Shown here piece after piece: positions 55,040 to 62,841 of a stretch of DNA of 64,000 nt. A model generated the notes under the pieces. The model searched no databases, had not been told where the DNA came from, and was given only the letters and a program-made list of their open reading frames with translations. The stretch's first letter is position 1, and every line of letters starts with the position of its first letter. The position numbers and the translations under genes are program-made. This stretch comes from Mycolicibacterium stellerae (lineage in GTDB: Bacteria > Actinomycetota > Actinomycetes > Mycobacteriales > Mycobacteriaceae): assembly GCF_003719305.1 (NCBI RefSeq), contig NZ_RARC01000007.1:62001-126000 (forward strand). Direction: 5' to 3'.

Positions 55040-56095
55040 TCACTGGGGGTTGATGGCCTCGAACCGGGGCGTCGGCGCGTCCGCTGCGAGGTAATTCGCG
55101 TTCTCGGGGTTGAGGTCCTTCTGCAGATCCCAGATCTCGGTCTCGTTGCCGATCCAGTCCTGCTCGAGTGCGACCTTGTCGACGAACCAGTCGTTGTCAC
55201 CGGACACGAAGTCGATCATGTAGTTGACGTCGTCCTCGGACTCGACCGAGAAGTGCTGCGGATACTTGCGGACGGTCTCTGCCTTCTGTTCCTTCCACAT
55301 GTCGACGCCCGTCTGCCACAGGTCGACGAACTTCGCGGCGAGGTCCTTGTGGGCGTCATACCACTTCTCGGTGGCGACGAAGTTGTTGCCCGAGACGTGC
55401 AGCTTGCCGTCGCTGTTCGGCGCGAACTCCTTGTACAGCTGGAACGGCAGCTTGCCGTCGTACATGATCTCCAGCTCACGCTTGCGCAGCTGCGGGATCG
55501 CGGCCTCGGGAATCACAGCGGCCGCCTCGCAGTCGCCGCGCAGCAGGTTCGTCGGGTTCACGAAGTGGTCGTTGACGACGAGCTCGAAGTCGCCGCCGCC
55601 CACCCGATAGTCCAGGTTGTGCATCTCCTTGGCCAGGATGGTCCAGAACGCGGTGTTCGACGTCGGCCCGGACACACAGATCTTGCTGCCCTTGGGGATG
55701 TCGGCCAGCGTCTTGTACGGATCGCCTGCCCGCTTGAGCAGCGGGACCCGCTGGTAGTTGTATTTGCCGAAGGTCACCGTCTTGATGCCCGTCTCGGCCT
55801 CGAGCACCGGCGTCTCCTGGGTGGCCATCGAGACGATGTCGCCGTGACCGCCTGCGAAGTAGGTGAACTCGTCCCACGTCGAGCTGGTCTCGATCTTGAC
55901 GTTGTTCTCCGCTTCCCACTTGGCCGTCGTGCCCGAGTCCTTCAGCAGATCCCACACCGGGTCAGGCGCGAACGCGAACTTGATGACCTGGGGCTCGCCC
56001 TCGGCACCCTGATCGGCCGACTTACTACACCCCACCCCGAGCGTCAGCGCCAAGGCGGCTGCCGCGGCGACGCACATTGTCTTCTTGACCTTCAC
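55040..56095 (-). CDS. ABC transporter substrate-binding lipoprotein, NitT/TauT type
   Basis: 351 residues from GTG 56095 with AGGAGAG seven bases upstream. The signal ends in the lipobox LGVGC, so the mature protein is anchored outside the membrane. The SBP fold of the NMT1/SsuA type shows FAPDPVWDLLKDSG, FTYFAGGHGDIVSMA, SKICVSGPTSNTAFWT and a helical C-terminus. The ligand is unknown; the coupled oxygenase and hydrolase genes suggest an organic acid or sulfonate-like compound. It is the first gene of the transporter operon. Confidence 0.88.
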   Translation of the reverse strand: MKVKKTMCVAAAAALALTLGVGCSKSADQGAEGEPQVIKFAFAPDPVWDLLKDSGTTAKWEAENNVKIETSSTWDEFTYFAGGHGDIVSMATQETPVLEAETGIKTVTFGKYNYQRVPLLKRAGDPYKTLADIPKGSKICVSGPTSNTAFWTILAKEMHNLDYRVGGGDFELVVNDHFVNPTNLLRGDCEAAAVIPEAAIPQLRKRELEIMYDGKLPFQLYKEFAPNSDGKLHVSGNNFVATEKWYDAHKDLAAKFVDLWQTGVDMWKEQKAETVRKYPQHFSVESEDDVNYMIDFVSGDNDWFVDKVALEQDWIGNETEIWDLQKDLNPENANYLAADAPTPRFEAINPQ

Positions 56096-56299
56096 GATGG
56101 CCCTCTCCTTGTGCACGTCCACCCGTGGATGGATCACGACTGTGATGCGTACCACTGCTGAGTACAGTGCCAGCCCGCCCGACGTCCTATGTCGTCGCCC
56201 GTGAATTTCGATCCCGAAGGCTGTCGCGCCCTGTGACGCCTCCCGTCACCACCCCGTCGCAGTGACGAATCGCGTGATCGAAGCGGCCGGGAATTCGCG
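56096..56299. promoter_or_regulatory. divergent control region, transporter / oxygenase operons
   Basis: 204 bases between divergent operons. It holds inverted repeats CACTG-N7-CAGTG (56153-56169) and GTGACG-CCTCC-CGTCAC (56233-56249), with a further GTGACG at 56262. These are candidate operator sites for the PucR-type regulator (58692) or the flavin reductase fusion protein (61220). Confidence 0.45.
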
Positions 56300-57433
56300 G
56301 TGCACGCCACTGACCGGTCGACCCTCGCGGCCTTGACTGACCTGATGCGACTCGGCTACTTCTCCATGCCCCTGCACCCCGCCGGCCGGAACTGGTCGGA
56401 GACGCTCCGCGAGGACCGGGAGGCGGTGCTGCTGGCCGACCGCCTGGGATACCACGACGCGTTCATCGGCGAACACCTGACCGACCGACACGAGAACATC
56501 ACCAACAGCCTGGTCTTCCTTGCCACGCTGATCTCGGAGACGAGGCAGATCAAGCTGGGCACGGGCACCACGAACCTCTCGCAGCAGCATCCCGTGCTGG
56601 TCGCGGCGAACTCCGCGATGTTCGACCACCTCGCCGACGGCAGGTTCATCCTCGGCATCAGCCCCGGCGCGCTCCCGTCGGACGCCGAAGCCCTGGGGAT
56701 TCTCGACCAGGACCGCAACGAAATGTTCGCCGAGTCCATCGACGTCATCACCGCAATCTGGGAGAGCGAGCCCCCGTATTCGCTTGTCCGCCAGGGGGGC
56801 CGGTTCAACGTCACGACAGAGAAGACACTCGATCTCGAGCTCGGCGTTGGCATCCTGCCCAAGCCGCTGCAGCAGCCGCGCCCCGAGATCGTCGGCACCG
56901 TCGTCGCACCCTTCTCCAAGGGCGTCATCGCGATGGGCACCCGGAACTTCCATCCACTTTCGGCGAATTTCCTTCTGCCGCAATGGGTTGCCACGCACTG
57001 GCCCAACTATGTCCAAGGCAAGGAGTCGGTGGGTGAGGTCGCCGACACCGCCGACTGGCGGGTGGCCCGCACGGTGTTCGTCAACGACGACGAGGCGGTC
57101 GCCGAGGCATACGGTCGCACCGACGACCGCAGCCCCTACCGGTTCTACTACGACAAGATGCTGACCAAGATGCGCAAGATAGGCCGCCTCGAGCTGTTCA
57201 AGACAGACCGCGAACAACCCGACGAGGAGGTCACCCTCGACGGCGTCGTCGACCAGCTGGTCATCACAGGCACCCCGGACTCGGTCGCCGACCAGCTGCT
57301 GGCCTTCCGCGAGCAGACCGGCGAATTCGGTGAACTCGTGTACGCCGGGCTGGACTGGGTGGATCCCGATCTTGCGCGCCGGTCCATGGAGCTGATGGCC
57401 GAACAGGTCATGCCGCGGGTCAATGCCGGCTGA
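56300..57433 (+). CDS. luciferase-like (bacterial LLM) flavin-dependent monooxygenase
   Basis: 377 residues from GTG 56300; ATG 56345 (MRLGYFSMPLHP) is an equally plausible start. TIM-barrel LLM signatures: RLGYFSMPLHPAGRNW, YHDAFIGEHLTDRHENI, NTS-like TTNLSQQHPVLVAANSAMF and FILGISPGALPSDAE, as in limonene/alkanal-type monooxygenases. It uses reduced FMN (or F420) and oxygen to insert an O atom, often opening a ring or cleaving a C-S or C-N bond. A separate flavin reductase domain is encoded at 61220. Overlaps the CMD gene by 11 bases. Confidence 0.88.
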   Translation: MHATDRSTLAALTDLMRLGYFSMPLHPAGRNWSETLREDREAVLLADRLGYHDAFIGEHLTDRHENITNSLVFLATLISETRQIKLGTGTTNLSQQHPVLVAANSAMFDHLADGRFILGISPGALPSDAEALGILDQDRNEMFAESIDVITAIWESEPPYSLVRQGGRFNVTTEKTLDLELGVGILPKPLQQPRPEIVGTVVAPFSKGVIAMGTRNFHPLSANFLLPQWVATHWPNYVQGKESVGEVADTADWRVARTVFVNDDEAVAEAYGRTDDRSPYRFYYDKMLTKMRKIGRLELFKTDREQPDEEVTLDGVVDQLVITGTPDSVADQLLAFREQTGEFGELVYAGLDWVDPDLARRSMELMAEQVMPRVNAG

Positions 57434-57995
57434 GCTGGCCACCGGCGCCGAACGGTTACCTCTGCCGTCCACGCTGACGGCAGACCAGCAGTATGCAATG
57501 GACAAGGTCGCAGCGGGGCCGCGTGGCGAGCTGATCGCGCCGTTTGTTCCGCTGCTACGGGCGCCGGAGTTGATGACGCGGTTGCAGCTGGTCGGCGAGT
57601 ACCTGCGCTTCGGGTCCGGGCTCCCCGACCACCTGACCGAGCTGGTGATCCTGGTGGTTGCGCGGCGCTGGGATCAGGACTACGAGTGGGGCCATCACGT
57701 GCCGCTGGCCCGCGCGGCAGGCCTCGACGAGGACACCATCGCATCGGTTCGCGACGGCGGGACTTTCACCGGGCCCGACGACGTACGTACGGTCTGGCGA
57801 CTGATCAGCGAGCTCGAATATCGCCGCGGCGTCAGCGATTCGACGTTCGAAGCCGCCCTGGATGCCGTCGGCGACGACGGTGTCGTCGAGGTGATCGCCA
57901 CGGCCGGCTACTACACGACGTTGGCCATGACCATGAACGCCGCCCGCACACCCGTGCCTGCCGACTACGAACGCCTACCACCCCGAGGAACATGA
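57423..57995 (+). CDS. carboxymuconolactone decarboxylase (CMD)-family protein
   Basis: 190 residues. All-helical CMD fold with LTELVILVVARRWDQDYEW and HHVPLARAAGLDEDTI. The segment where AhpD-type members carry CxxC instead has YEWGHH, so peroxidase activity is not expected; CMD-type lactone decarboxylation or a related hydrolytic role is more likely. Its ATG lies inside the end of the monooxygenase gene, and its stop overlaps the next start (ATGA), so it is tightly coupled. Confidence 0.85.
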   Translation: MPAELATGAERLPLPSTLTADQQYAMDKVAAGPRGELIAPFVPLLRAPELMTRLQLVGEYLRFGSGLPDHLTELVILVVARRWDQDYEWGHHVPLARAAGLDEDTIASVRDGGTFTGPDDVRTVWRLISELEYRRGVSDSTFEAALDAVGDDGVVEVIATAGYYTTLAMTMNAARTPVPADYERLPPRGT

Positions 57996-58708
57996 GCGCA
58001 CCTGTCGTCTTCCTGCATCCGTTGGGCGCCGACGCACGATTCTGGGACCCGGTGCGCGCCGAGCTCGGGTCGCTGACCACAGTCGCGTTCGACCTGCCCG
58101 GGCACGGCTCGGCACCACCGTCACCCGCCGGTGCGGGGATCGACGCCTATTCGGCACCCGTTGCGCTGCAGATCGCGGCACTGGGTGAGCCCGTCAATAT
58201 CGTCGGCATGTCACTCGGCGGCCTGGTGGCCCAACAGCTCGGCACGGCACACCCCCATCTCGTCGCGTCCGTCGTTCTCGCCGACACCGTGCCGGTATAC
58301 CCCGAGCCGTTCCGCCGGACCTGGCGTGAGCGCGCCAAGACCGCCCGCGAGAACGGACTCTCGTCGCTTGTGCAGCCGATGGTCGAGATGTGGTTCACCG
58401 CCGAGCTGTCCGGTCGTGACGACCCGCGAGTTGAACAGGCGCGACGCACGTTTGCGGCCACCGACCCGGAGGGCTACGCGCGCACCTGCGAGGTGCTCGC
58501 CGACGTCGACCTCCGCGAGGGGGTGACCTCGCTGGCGGTGCCTGCGGTGGTGGTCTGCGGAGACGACGACGCCCCGGCGTTCCGTGACGCGGCTCAATGG
58601 CTGGCCGACGCCACGCGCGGGACGGTGCACTGGCTGCCCGGCCGTCATGCCTGCGCGGTCGAAGAGCCAGAGCGGTTCGCCGCGCTGGTGGCTACGACGG
58701 CGGCATAG
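57992..58708 (+). CDS. alpha/beta hydrolase, enol-lactonase-like
   Basis: 238 residues. Alpha/beta hydrolase with the oxyanion region FLHPLGADARFWDPV, nucleophile elbow GMSLGGLVA (Ser at about 76), an acid in VCGDDDAP and His in PGRHACAVEEP. It resembles 3-oxoadipate enol-lactonase (PcaD) in size and position next to a CMD-family protein; in the beta-ketoadipate pathway those two act on successive lactones. Its last 17 bases overlap the convergent PucR-type gene. Confidence 0.87.
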   Translation: MSAPVVFLHPLGADARFWDPVRAELGSLTTVAFDLPGHGSAPPSPAGAGIDAYSAPVALQIAALGEPVNIVGMSLGGLVAQQLGTAHPHLVASVVLADTVPVYPEPFRRTWRERAKTARENGLSSLVQPMVEMWFTAELSGRDDPRVEQARRTFAATDPEGYARTCEVLADVDLREGVTSLAVPAVVVCGDDDAPAFRDAAQWLADATRGTVHWLPGRHACAVEEPERFAALVATTAA

Positions 58709-60014
58709 CCGGCACCTGCTCGATACCCGACAGCAGCCGGATCAAGCGCGCCGCGACCTGAAGCTCGGTCCGCCGTTCGTTGAGGGTGTGGCCCAGCAGT
58801 TCCTCGGCCTTGTGCAGTCGGTTGCGGACGGTGTGTTCATGCAGCTGCAAGTGCTCGGCGGCGGCGACATGGGAACCGAATCGAAACGACGCCTCTAGCG
58901 TCTCGCGCAGCCGCGCCGCCTCGACGGTGTCACCGGCCAGGGGGCCGAGTTCACGCTCGACGAATTGACGGGCTTGCTCGGGGTCGCGCATGAGCAGTAT
59001 TTCCAGGCCGACGTCGCCGTGATGGACCACCGACGGAGCCCCCGGCCGATCCCATGCCGCCCGGATCCGCTCGGCGTCCATCGCTTCGGCCAGCGTGGTG
59101 CGGAAACCGTCGATGCCGGGCTGCGCGCCGCCCACCGCGGCAGGCACGCCTGCTTCCGTCAGGACGCCGTCGAGCGCGTCGAGCACGGCACGTTTCCACT
59201 CCCCGATCCGGCCCAGCCACACCACCGTCGAGCTGAGGGTCAGCGGATAGACGAGTGAGTGCTGGCAGCTGACCGCGTTGCGCAGGCCGACCGCCAGTTG
59301 GGTCGCCGCGCCTTCGGCGACGGTCGGCAGCAGCACCGCGATGTGCCTGCTCGTGAGGTCATAAGACAGGATGGCGGAGTCGGAACCGGACAGCACACCG
59401 TTCTCGTCACGCAGGATGTCTTTGACCAGGCTGCGGCGCATATGGGCGCGAGATCTGTTGAGCGCCTCATAGTCTCGCGTGTACGTCTCTGCTACCTGGG
59501 ACGCGACGAAGTCCTGATATCCGAGGATCGTCTGGGTGAGCAGCTGCTGGGCCATGGCCGCCTCGTCGCGGTCGACGTCACCGTCCTTGATGGCCTTGCG
59601 CAGATGACCGCTCCACGCCTCCCACATGGTGAAGAAGCTGATGCGGTAGGACCGCTGCATCGACTTCTGCGGAATACGAAGCTGCGCTTGAACTTTGGCG
59701 AAGGACAACACCGTTTCGAGGTAGACGTCTTCGAGTGCGATCTCGCCGGCGATGACCGAGCGCAGGCAGCGGGCGTTGGCGCTGGTGCTCGCCGTCAGGT
59801 ATTCGCGGAACTCGTCGTCGTGCGCCTGGTTCGGGAAGGCAATGGACAGACAGCGGCCGATGATGACCTCGACCAGGTCTTCGACGTCAAAGTCGTTGGC
59901 AAGCGCCTGCACCCACGGCGGCAGCGGCCGGTCGTCGTGCCACAGGTCCAGCGGGGCGGGCATGCGCACGTCATCGGACTCCGTGGCATGACCGTTGTCG
60001 ATGGTCAGTGACAT
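58692..60014 (-). CDS. PucR/CdaR-type transcriptional regulator
   Basis: 440 residues. An N-terminal unique region of about 200 residues (helical), a middle GGDEF-like domain and a C-terminal HTH_30 (VAAAEHLQLHEHTVRNRLHK). It differs from PruC and has no PucR sensory domain. Location beside the oxygenase operon makes it the likely specific activator. It reads towards the hydrolase gene and overlaps it tail to tail by 17 bases. Confidence 0.88.
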   Translation of the reverse strand: MSLTIDNGHATESDDVRMPAPLDLWHDDRPLPPWVQALANDFDVEDLVEVIIGRCLSIAFPNQAHDDEFREYLTASTSANARCLRSVIAGEIALEDVYLETVLSFAKVQAQLRIPQKSMQRSYRISFFTMWEAWSGHLRKAIKDGDVDRDEAAMAQQLLTQTILGYQDFVASQVAETYTRDYEALNRSRAHMRRSLVKDILRDENGVLSGSDSAILSYDLTSRHIAVLLPTVAEGAATQLAVGLRNAVSCQHSLVYPLTLSSTVVWLGRIGEWKRAVLDALDGVLTEAGVPAAVGGAQPGIDGFRTTLAEAMDAERIRAAWDRPGAPSVVHHGDVGLEILLMRDPEQARQFVERELGPLAGDTVEAARLRETLEASFRFGSHVAAAEHLQLHEHTVRNRLHKAEELLGHTLNERRTELQVAARLIRLLSGIEQVPAMPPS

Positions 60015-60083
60015 CGCGATGCACCTCGATCAGGTTGTGTGCGCGATCCTAGTCCGATGACGGGTACCCGTTGTGGGGAAACC

Positions 60084-61076
60084 TCATCCGACCACCTCGA
60101 CCGAACCGCTTAGCGCTGACCTGGTGATCGCTTCGAAGGTTCGGGCGTTGGCGACCATCTCCTCAAGCGGAATCGGGTACGGCTCGTCACCCGCAACGGC
60201 CTTGGCGAACGACTCGATGTTCTCGCGGACCGAACCGTGCGGCGGGAAGAAGGACGTACGGGCGGGCTCGCCGCGCACTTGCCGGGTGACGTCCCAGCCC
60301 CGCGAGTCCTCCGGATGGTTGCGGTCGCGGATCTCCACCCAGCCCTCCGACCCAAGCAGCGTGATGCGGCCGACGAACGGCGTTGCCAGGATCGCCGTGA
60401 TCAGTGCCGTCTGCCCCTTTTCAAACGCCAGGGTGATCGCGAGGGTGTCGCCGTTGGCGAAGCTCGTGGCCTGCGTCGAGAGCCTCGCCCACACCTCGGT
60501 CGGTCGCCCGAAGATGCTGATAGCCAGGTCGACGAGGTGGATACCGGTCGCCGACAGCGGCCCGACAGGCGCCTCGACAGCGGAGAGTCGCCAGTTGTCG
60601 GCGGGCAGATCGAGGAATTTGTCCTGGCTGAAGTTGCCCTCGAAGACCAGAGGAGTGCCCAGCTGGCCGTCGACGACCGCGTGCCGCAACTCGACGACGG
60701 CGGGCTCGAAGCGCCGTTCGTGCCCGATGCCCAGCTGAAGGCCCGCCGCCGTGATCGCGTCGACCGCGCGCTGGGCATCGTCTCCCGAGGCGCTGAGCGG
60801 CTTCTCGCAGAACACGTGCTTGCCGCGCGCGGCCGCGGCGATGATCTGCTCGGTGTGGAATTTGTGTGGGGTGCACAGGATCACGGCTTCGACGGCATCG
60901 TCGTTCAACACGGCGTCGATGTCGGGATGAACAACGTCGAGCAGACCGGCGATCTCGTCACGCACATTCGGGTCGAGGTCGACACCCGCGACGATCTCGA
61001 TATAGGGGCTCCCGTCGAGGTCGCGCACGATCTTGCGGCCCCACCATCCCAGTCCGACGACCGCTGCTTTGATCAC
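60084..61076 (-). CDS. Gfo/Idh/MocA-family oxidoreductase G3
   Basis: 330 residues from GTG 61076 (IKAAVVGLGWWGRK); a TTG at 61088 is an alternative and neither has a clear ribosome-binding site. Rossmann VVGLGWWGRKIV, EKPLSASGDDAQ and a substrate domain beginning GHERRFEP. Third family member in the region. It is divergent from the flavin reductase fusion gene across a 143-base region that holds a perfect palindrome. Confidence 0.85.
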   Translation of the reverse strand: MIKAAVVGLGWWGRKIVRDLDGSPYIEIVAGVDLDPNVRDEIAGLLDVVHPDIDAVLNDDAVEAVILCTPHKFHTEQIIAAAARGKHVFCEKPLSASGDDAQRAVDAITAAGLQLGIGHERRFEPAVVELRHAVVDGQLGTPLVFEGNFSQDKFLDLPADNWRLSAVEAPVGPLSATGIHLVDLAISIFGRPTEVWARLSTQATSFANGDTLAITLAFEKGQTALITAILATPFVGRITLLGSEGWVEIRDRNHPEDSRGWDVTRQVRGEPARTSFFPPHGSVRENIESFAKAVAGDEPYPIPLEEMVANARTFEAITRSALSGSVEVVG

Positions 61077-61112
61077 GCAATCAGTCAATTGCGGGCGCCG
61101 CGGCGATGCATT

Positions 61113-61192
61113 GTCTGCAGACGTGAACTTCGCGTCCGTGTGTGTCGCAATCCGTGAGTGTTTGCCGCCGAACGCCGACGTTCAATTGACGT
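61113..61192. promoter_or_regulatory. operator-like palindromes upstream of the fusion gene
   Basis: GTCTGCAGAC (61113-61122) is a perfect 10-base palindrome of the GT-N6-AC form seen at GntR-family sites. ACG-T-TCAATTGA-CGT (61178-61192) is a second near-perfect palindrome, 28 bases before the start of the fusion gene. They may be autoregulatory sites for its GntR/FCD part. Confidence 0.4.
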
Positions 61193-61219
61193 AGCAACGG
61201 CAACTACGGGAGATCTGTC

Positions 61220-62368
61220 ATGACACAGGAATACGTGCACGCCGCTGAGTCGGTCGACACGGACCTGTTCCGACACGTCGTCGGCCACCTGGCCAGTGGC
61301 GTAACCGTCGTGACGACCAGAGACGACGGCCGCGACCACGGCATGACCGCAAGCTCGGTGACATCGCTTTCGATGGACCCGCCGATGATGCTGGCGTGCG
61401 TGAACAACGCCGTGCCGACCGCGGCGGCGATCGAGCGCAGTGGCCGGTTCACGGTGAATGTGCTGGGCCAGGCGCACGGCGATCTGGCATACCAGTTCGC
61501 CACCCCGCGGCCGGACAAGTTCGCGGGCGTCACCGTCGAGCGCGGCGCGGGCGACGTTCCGATGCTCGCCGAGGCGATCGCGTCGATTGAGTGCGAGGTC
61601 ACCGAGAAAGTGGCAGGCGGGAGCCATTCGGTGTTCCTCGGTCATGTCACAGCGGCCACCGCACGCGAGGGCGCACCGCTGACGTACTTCCGCGGCGGGT
61701 TCGGCCGTTTCGAGTTCGAGCGCAACGACCGCGCCTACGAGCGGGCCAGGGACATGGTGCTCAGCCGCGTGTTCGCCGCGGGACAGGTGATCACCGTCGA
61801 CGAGCTCGCCGAGCATTTGGACGGCGACCGGGCCCGCGCCTTCTACGCGCTGACTCGGCTGGCGGGTGACGGGCTGGTGCGGCGCGATCCCGACCGCGGC
61901 TACGTCATCACGCCGTTCGACGTGCGCACGTCGGACGACACCTTCGAGGCCCGGCTGGCCATCGAGTTGGGCGTCATCGATCGCGTTGCGGGCCAATGTG
62001 ATCCGGCTCTGCTCGCCGAAGCCCGACGGCACCTGGACTCGATGTCCCGACATCTGGTCGACGACCACTTCGAGGACTTCCACGCGTACCTTGACGCGAA
62101 CTACGCGTTCCACGAGGCGATCGTCGCGCTGTCGGGCAACCCGCTGCTGATCGCGGCGTTCGGCTCGCTGAGCGTCAAGAACGTGATGGCGCGCAGTTTC
62201 GGCACGACGGCGCAGTCGTCGCACGCATTCCTCGCGGTGCAGCGTGATCTGCTCGTCGCGCTCGAGAACGGCGACGCCGACGGAGCCCGAACGGCGGCGA
62301 AGGCCTACTGCGAACTGGCCAAGGCACGGGCCCGTCAACTGCTGGCGCTGACCGGCGGACAGGTCTGA
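61220..62368 (+). CDS. flavin reductase domain fused to a GntR/FCD-like regulator domain
   Basis: 382 residues from ATG 61220 with GGGAGA upstream. Residues about 10-165 are a flavin reductase (HpaC/DIM6 type: FRHVVGHLASGVTVVTT, GMTASSVTSLSMDPPMM, FTVNVLGQ, YFRGGFGRFEF). Residues about 170-245 contain a winged-helix-like segment ([40 protein letters not shown]). Residues about 250-380 resemble the helical FCD ligand-binding domain of GntR proteins (ARLAIELGVIDRVAGQ, NYAFHEAIVALSGNPLL with a putative metal His). It could supply reduced FMN to the monooxygenase at 56300 and sense substrate; whether it binds DNA is unknown. Confidence 0.8.
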   Translation: MTQEYVHAAESVDTDLFRHVVGHLASGVTVVTTRDDGRDHGMTASSVTSLSMDPPMMLACVNNAVPTAAAIERSGRFTVNVLGQAHGDLAYQFATPRPDKFAGVTVERGAGDVPMLAEAIASIECEVTEKVAGGSHSVFLGHVTAATAREGAPLTYFRGGFGRFEFERNDRAYERARDMVLSRVFAAGQVITVDELAEHLDGDRARAFYALTRLAGDGLVRRDPDRGYVITPFDVRTSDDTFEARLAIELGVIDRVAGQCDPALLAEARRHLDSMSRHLVDDHFEDFHAYLDANYAFHEAIVALSGNPLLIAAFGSLSVKNVMARSFGTTAQSSHAFLAVQRDLLVALENGDADGARTAAKAYCELAKARARQLLALTGGQV

Positions 62369-62787
62369 TGACCGACCGGGTTGGCGTGATCCTGCGGCCG
62401 GCGCAGATCCCGGCCCGTCAACGCGGCGGCGGCGCAAGCACCATTCCGCTGGTGTCGCAGCGGGTCGGATCGACCGGTTTCCTCAACGGCATCACCAGGT
62501 TCGAGCCGGGCGCAGCGATCGCGGAGCACTTCCACAACTGTGATGAGAGCGTCATGTTGCTGCGGGGAAAGGCCATCGCCCACATCGACGGGGTCGCACA
62601 CCGGGTCGGCGTCGGCGACACGTCGTTCATCCCCTCAGGGGTCCACCATTACTTCGAGAACGCGTCGGCCACCGAGGAGATGCAAATCTTCTGGACCTAC
62701 GCATCCGTCGACGCGACCCGAACCATCGTCGCCACCGGCGTCACCACCCGCATCGACGAGGAGCACGGAACCGCGGTCAGCGGCTGA
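62368..62787 (+). CDS. single-domain cupin
   Basis: 139 residues, ATG overlapping the fusion gene's TGA by one base (TGATG). Cupin motif 1 AEHFHNCDESVMLLRGKA and motif 2 SFIPSGVHHYFEN carry the metal His/Glu ligands. Small cupins include dioxygenases, isomerases, and storage or stress proteins; here the coupling suggests it works on the same pathway as the flavin reductase fusion. Confidence 0.85.
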   Translation: MTDRVGVILRPAQIPARQRGGGASTIPLVSQRVGSTGFLNGITRFEPGAAIAEHFHNCDESVMLLRGKAIAHIDGVAHRVGVGDTSFIPSGVHHYFENASATEEMQIFWTYASVDATRTIVATGVTTRIDEEHGTAVSG

Positions 62788-62841
62788 ATTTGAGTGCTTC
62801 TACTCAGACATCGGAGCGCAGGTCGGGCCTAGATTTGCGGC

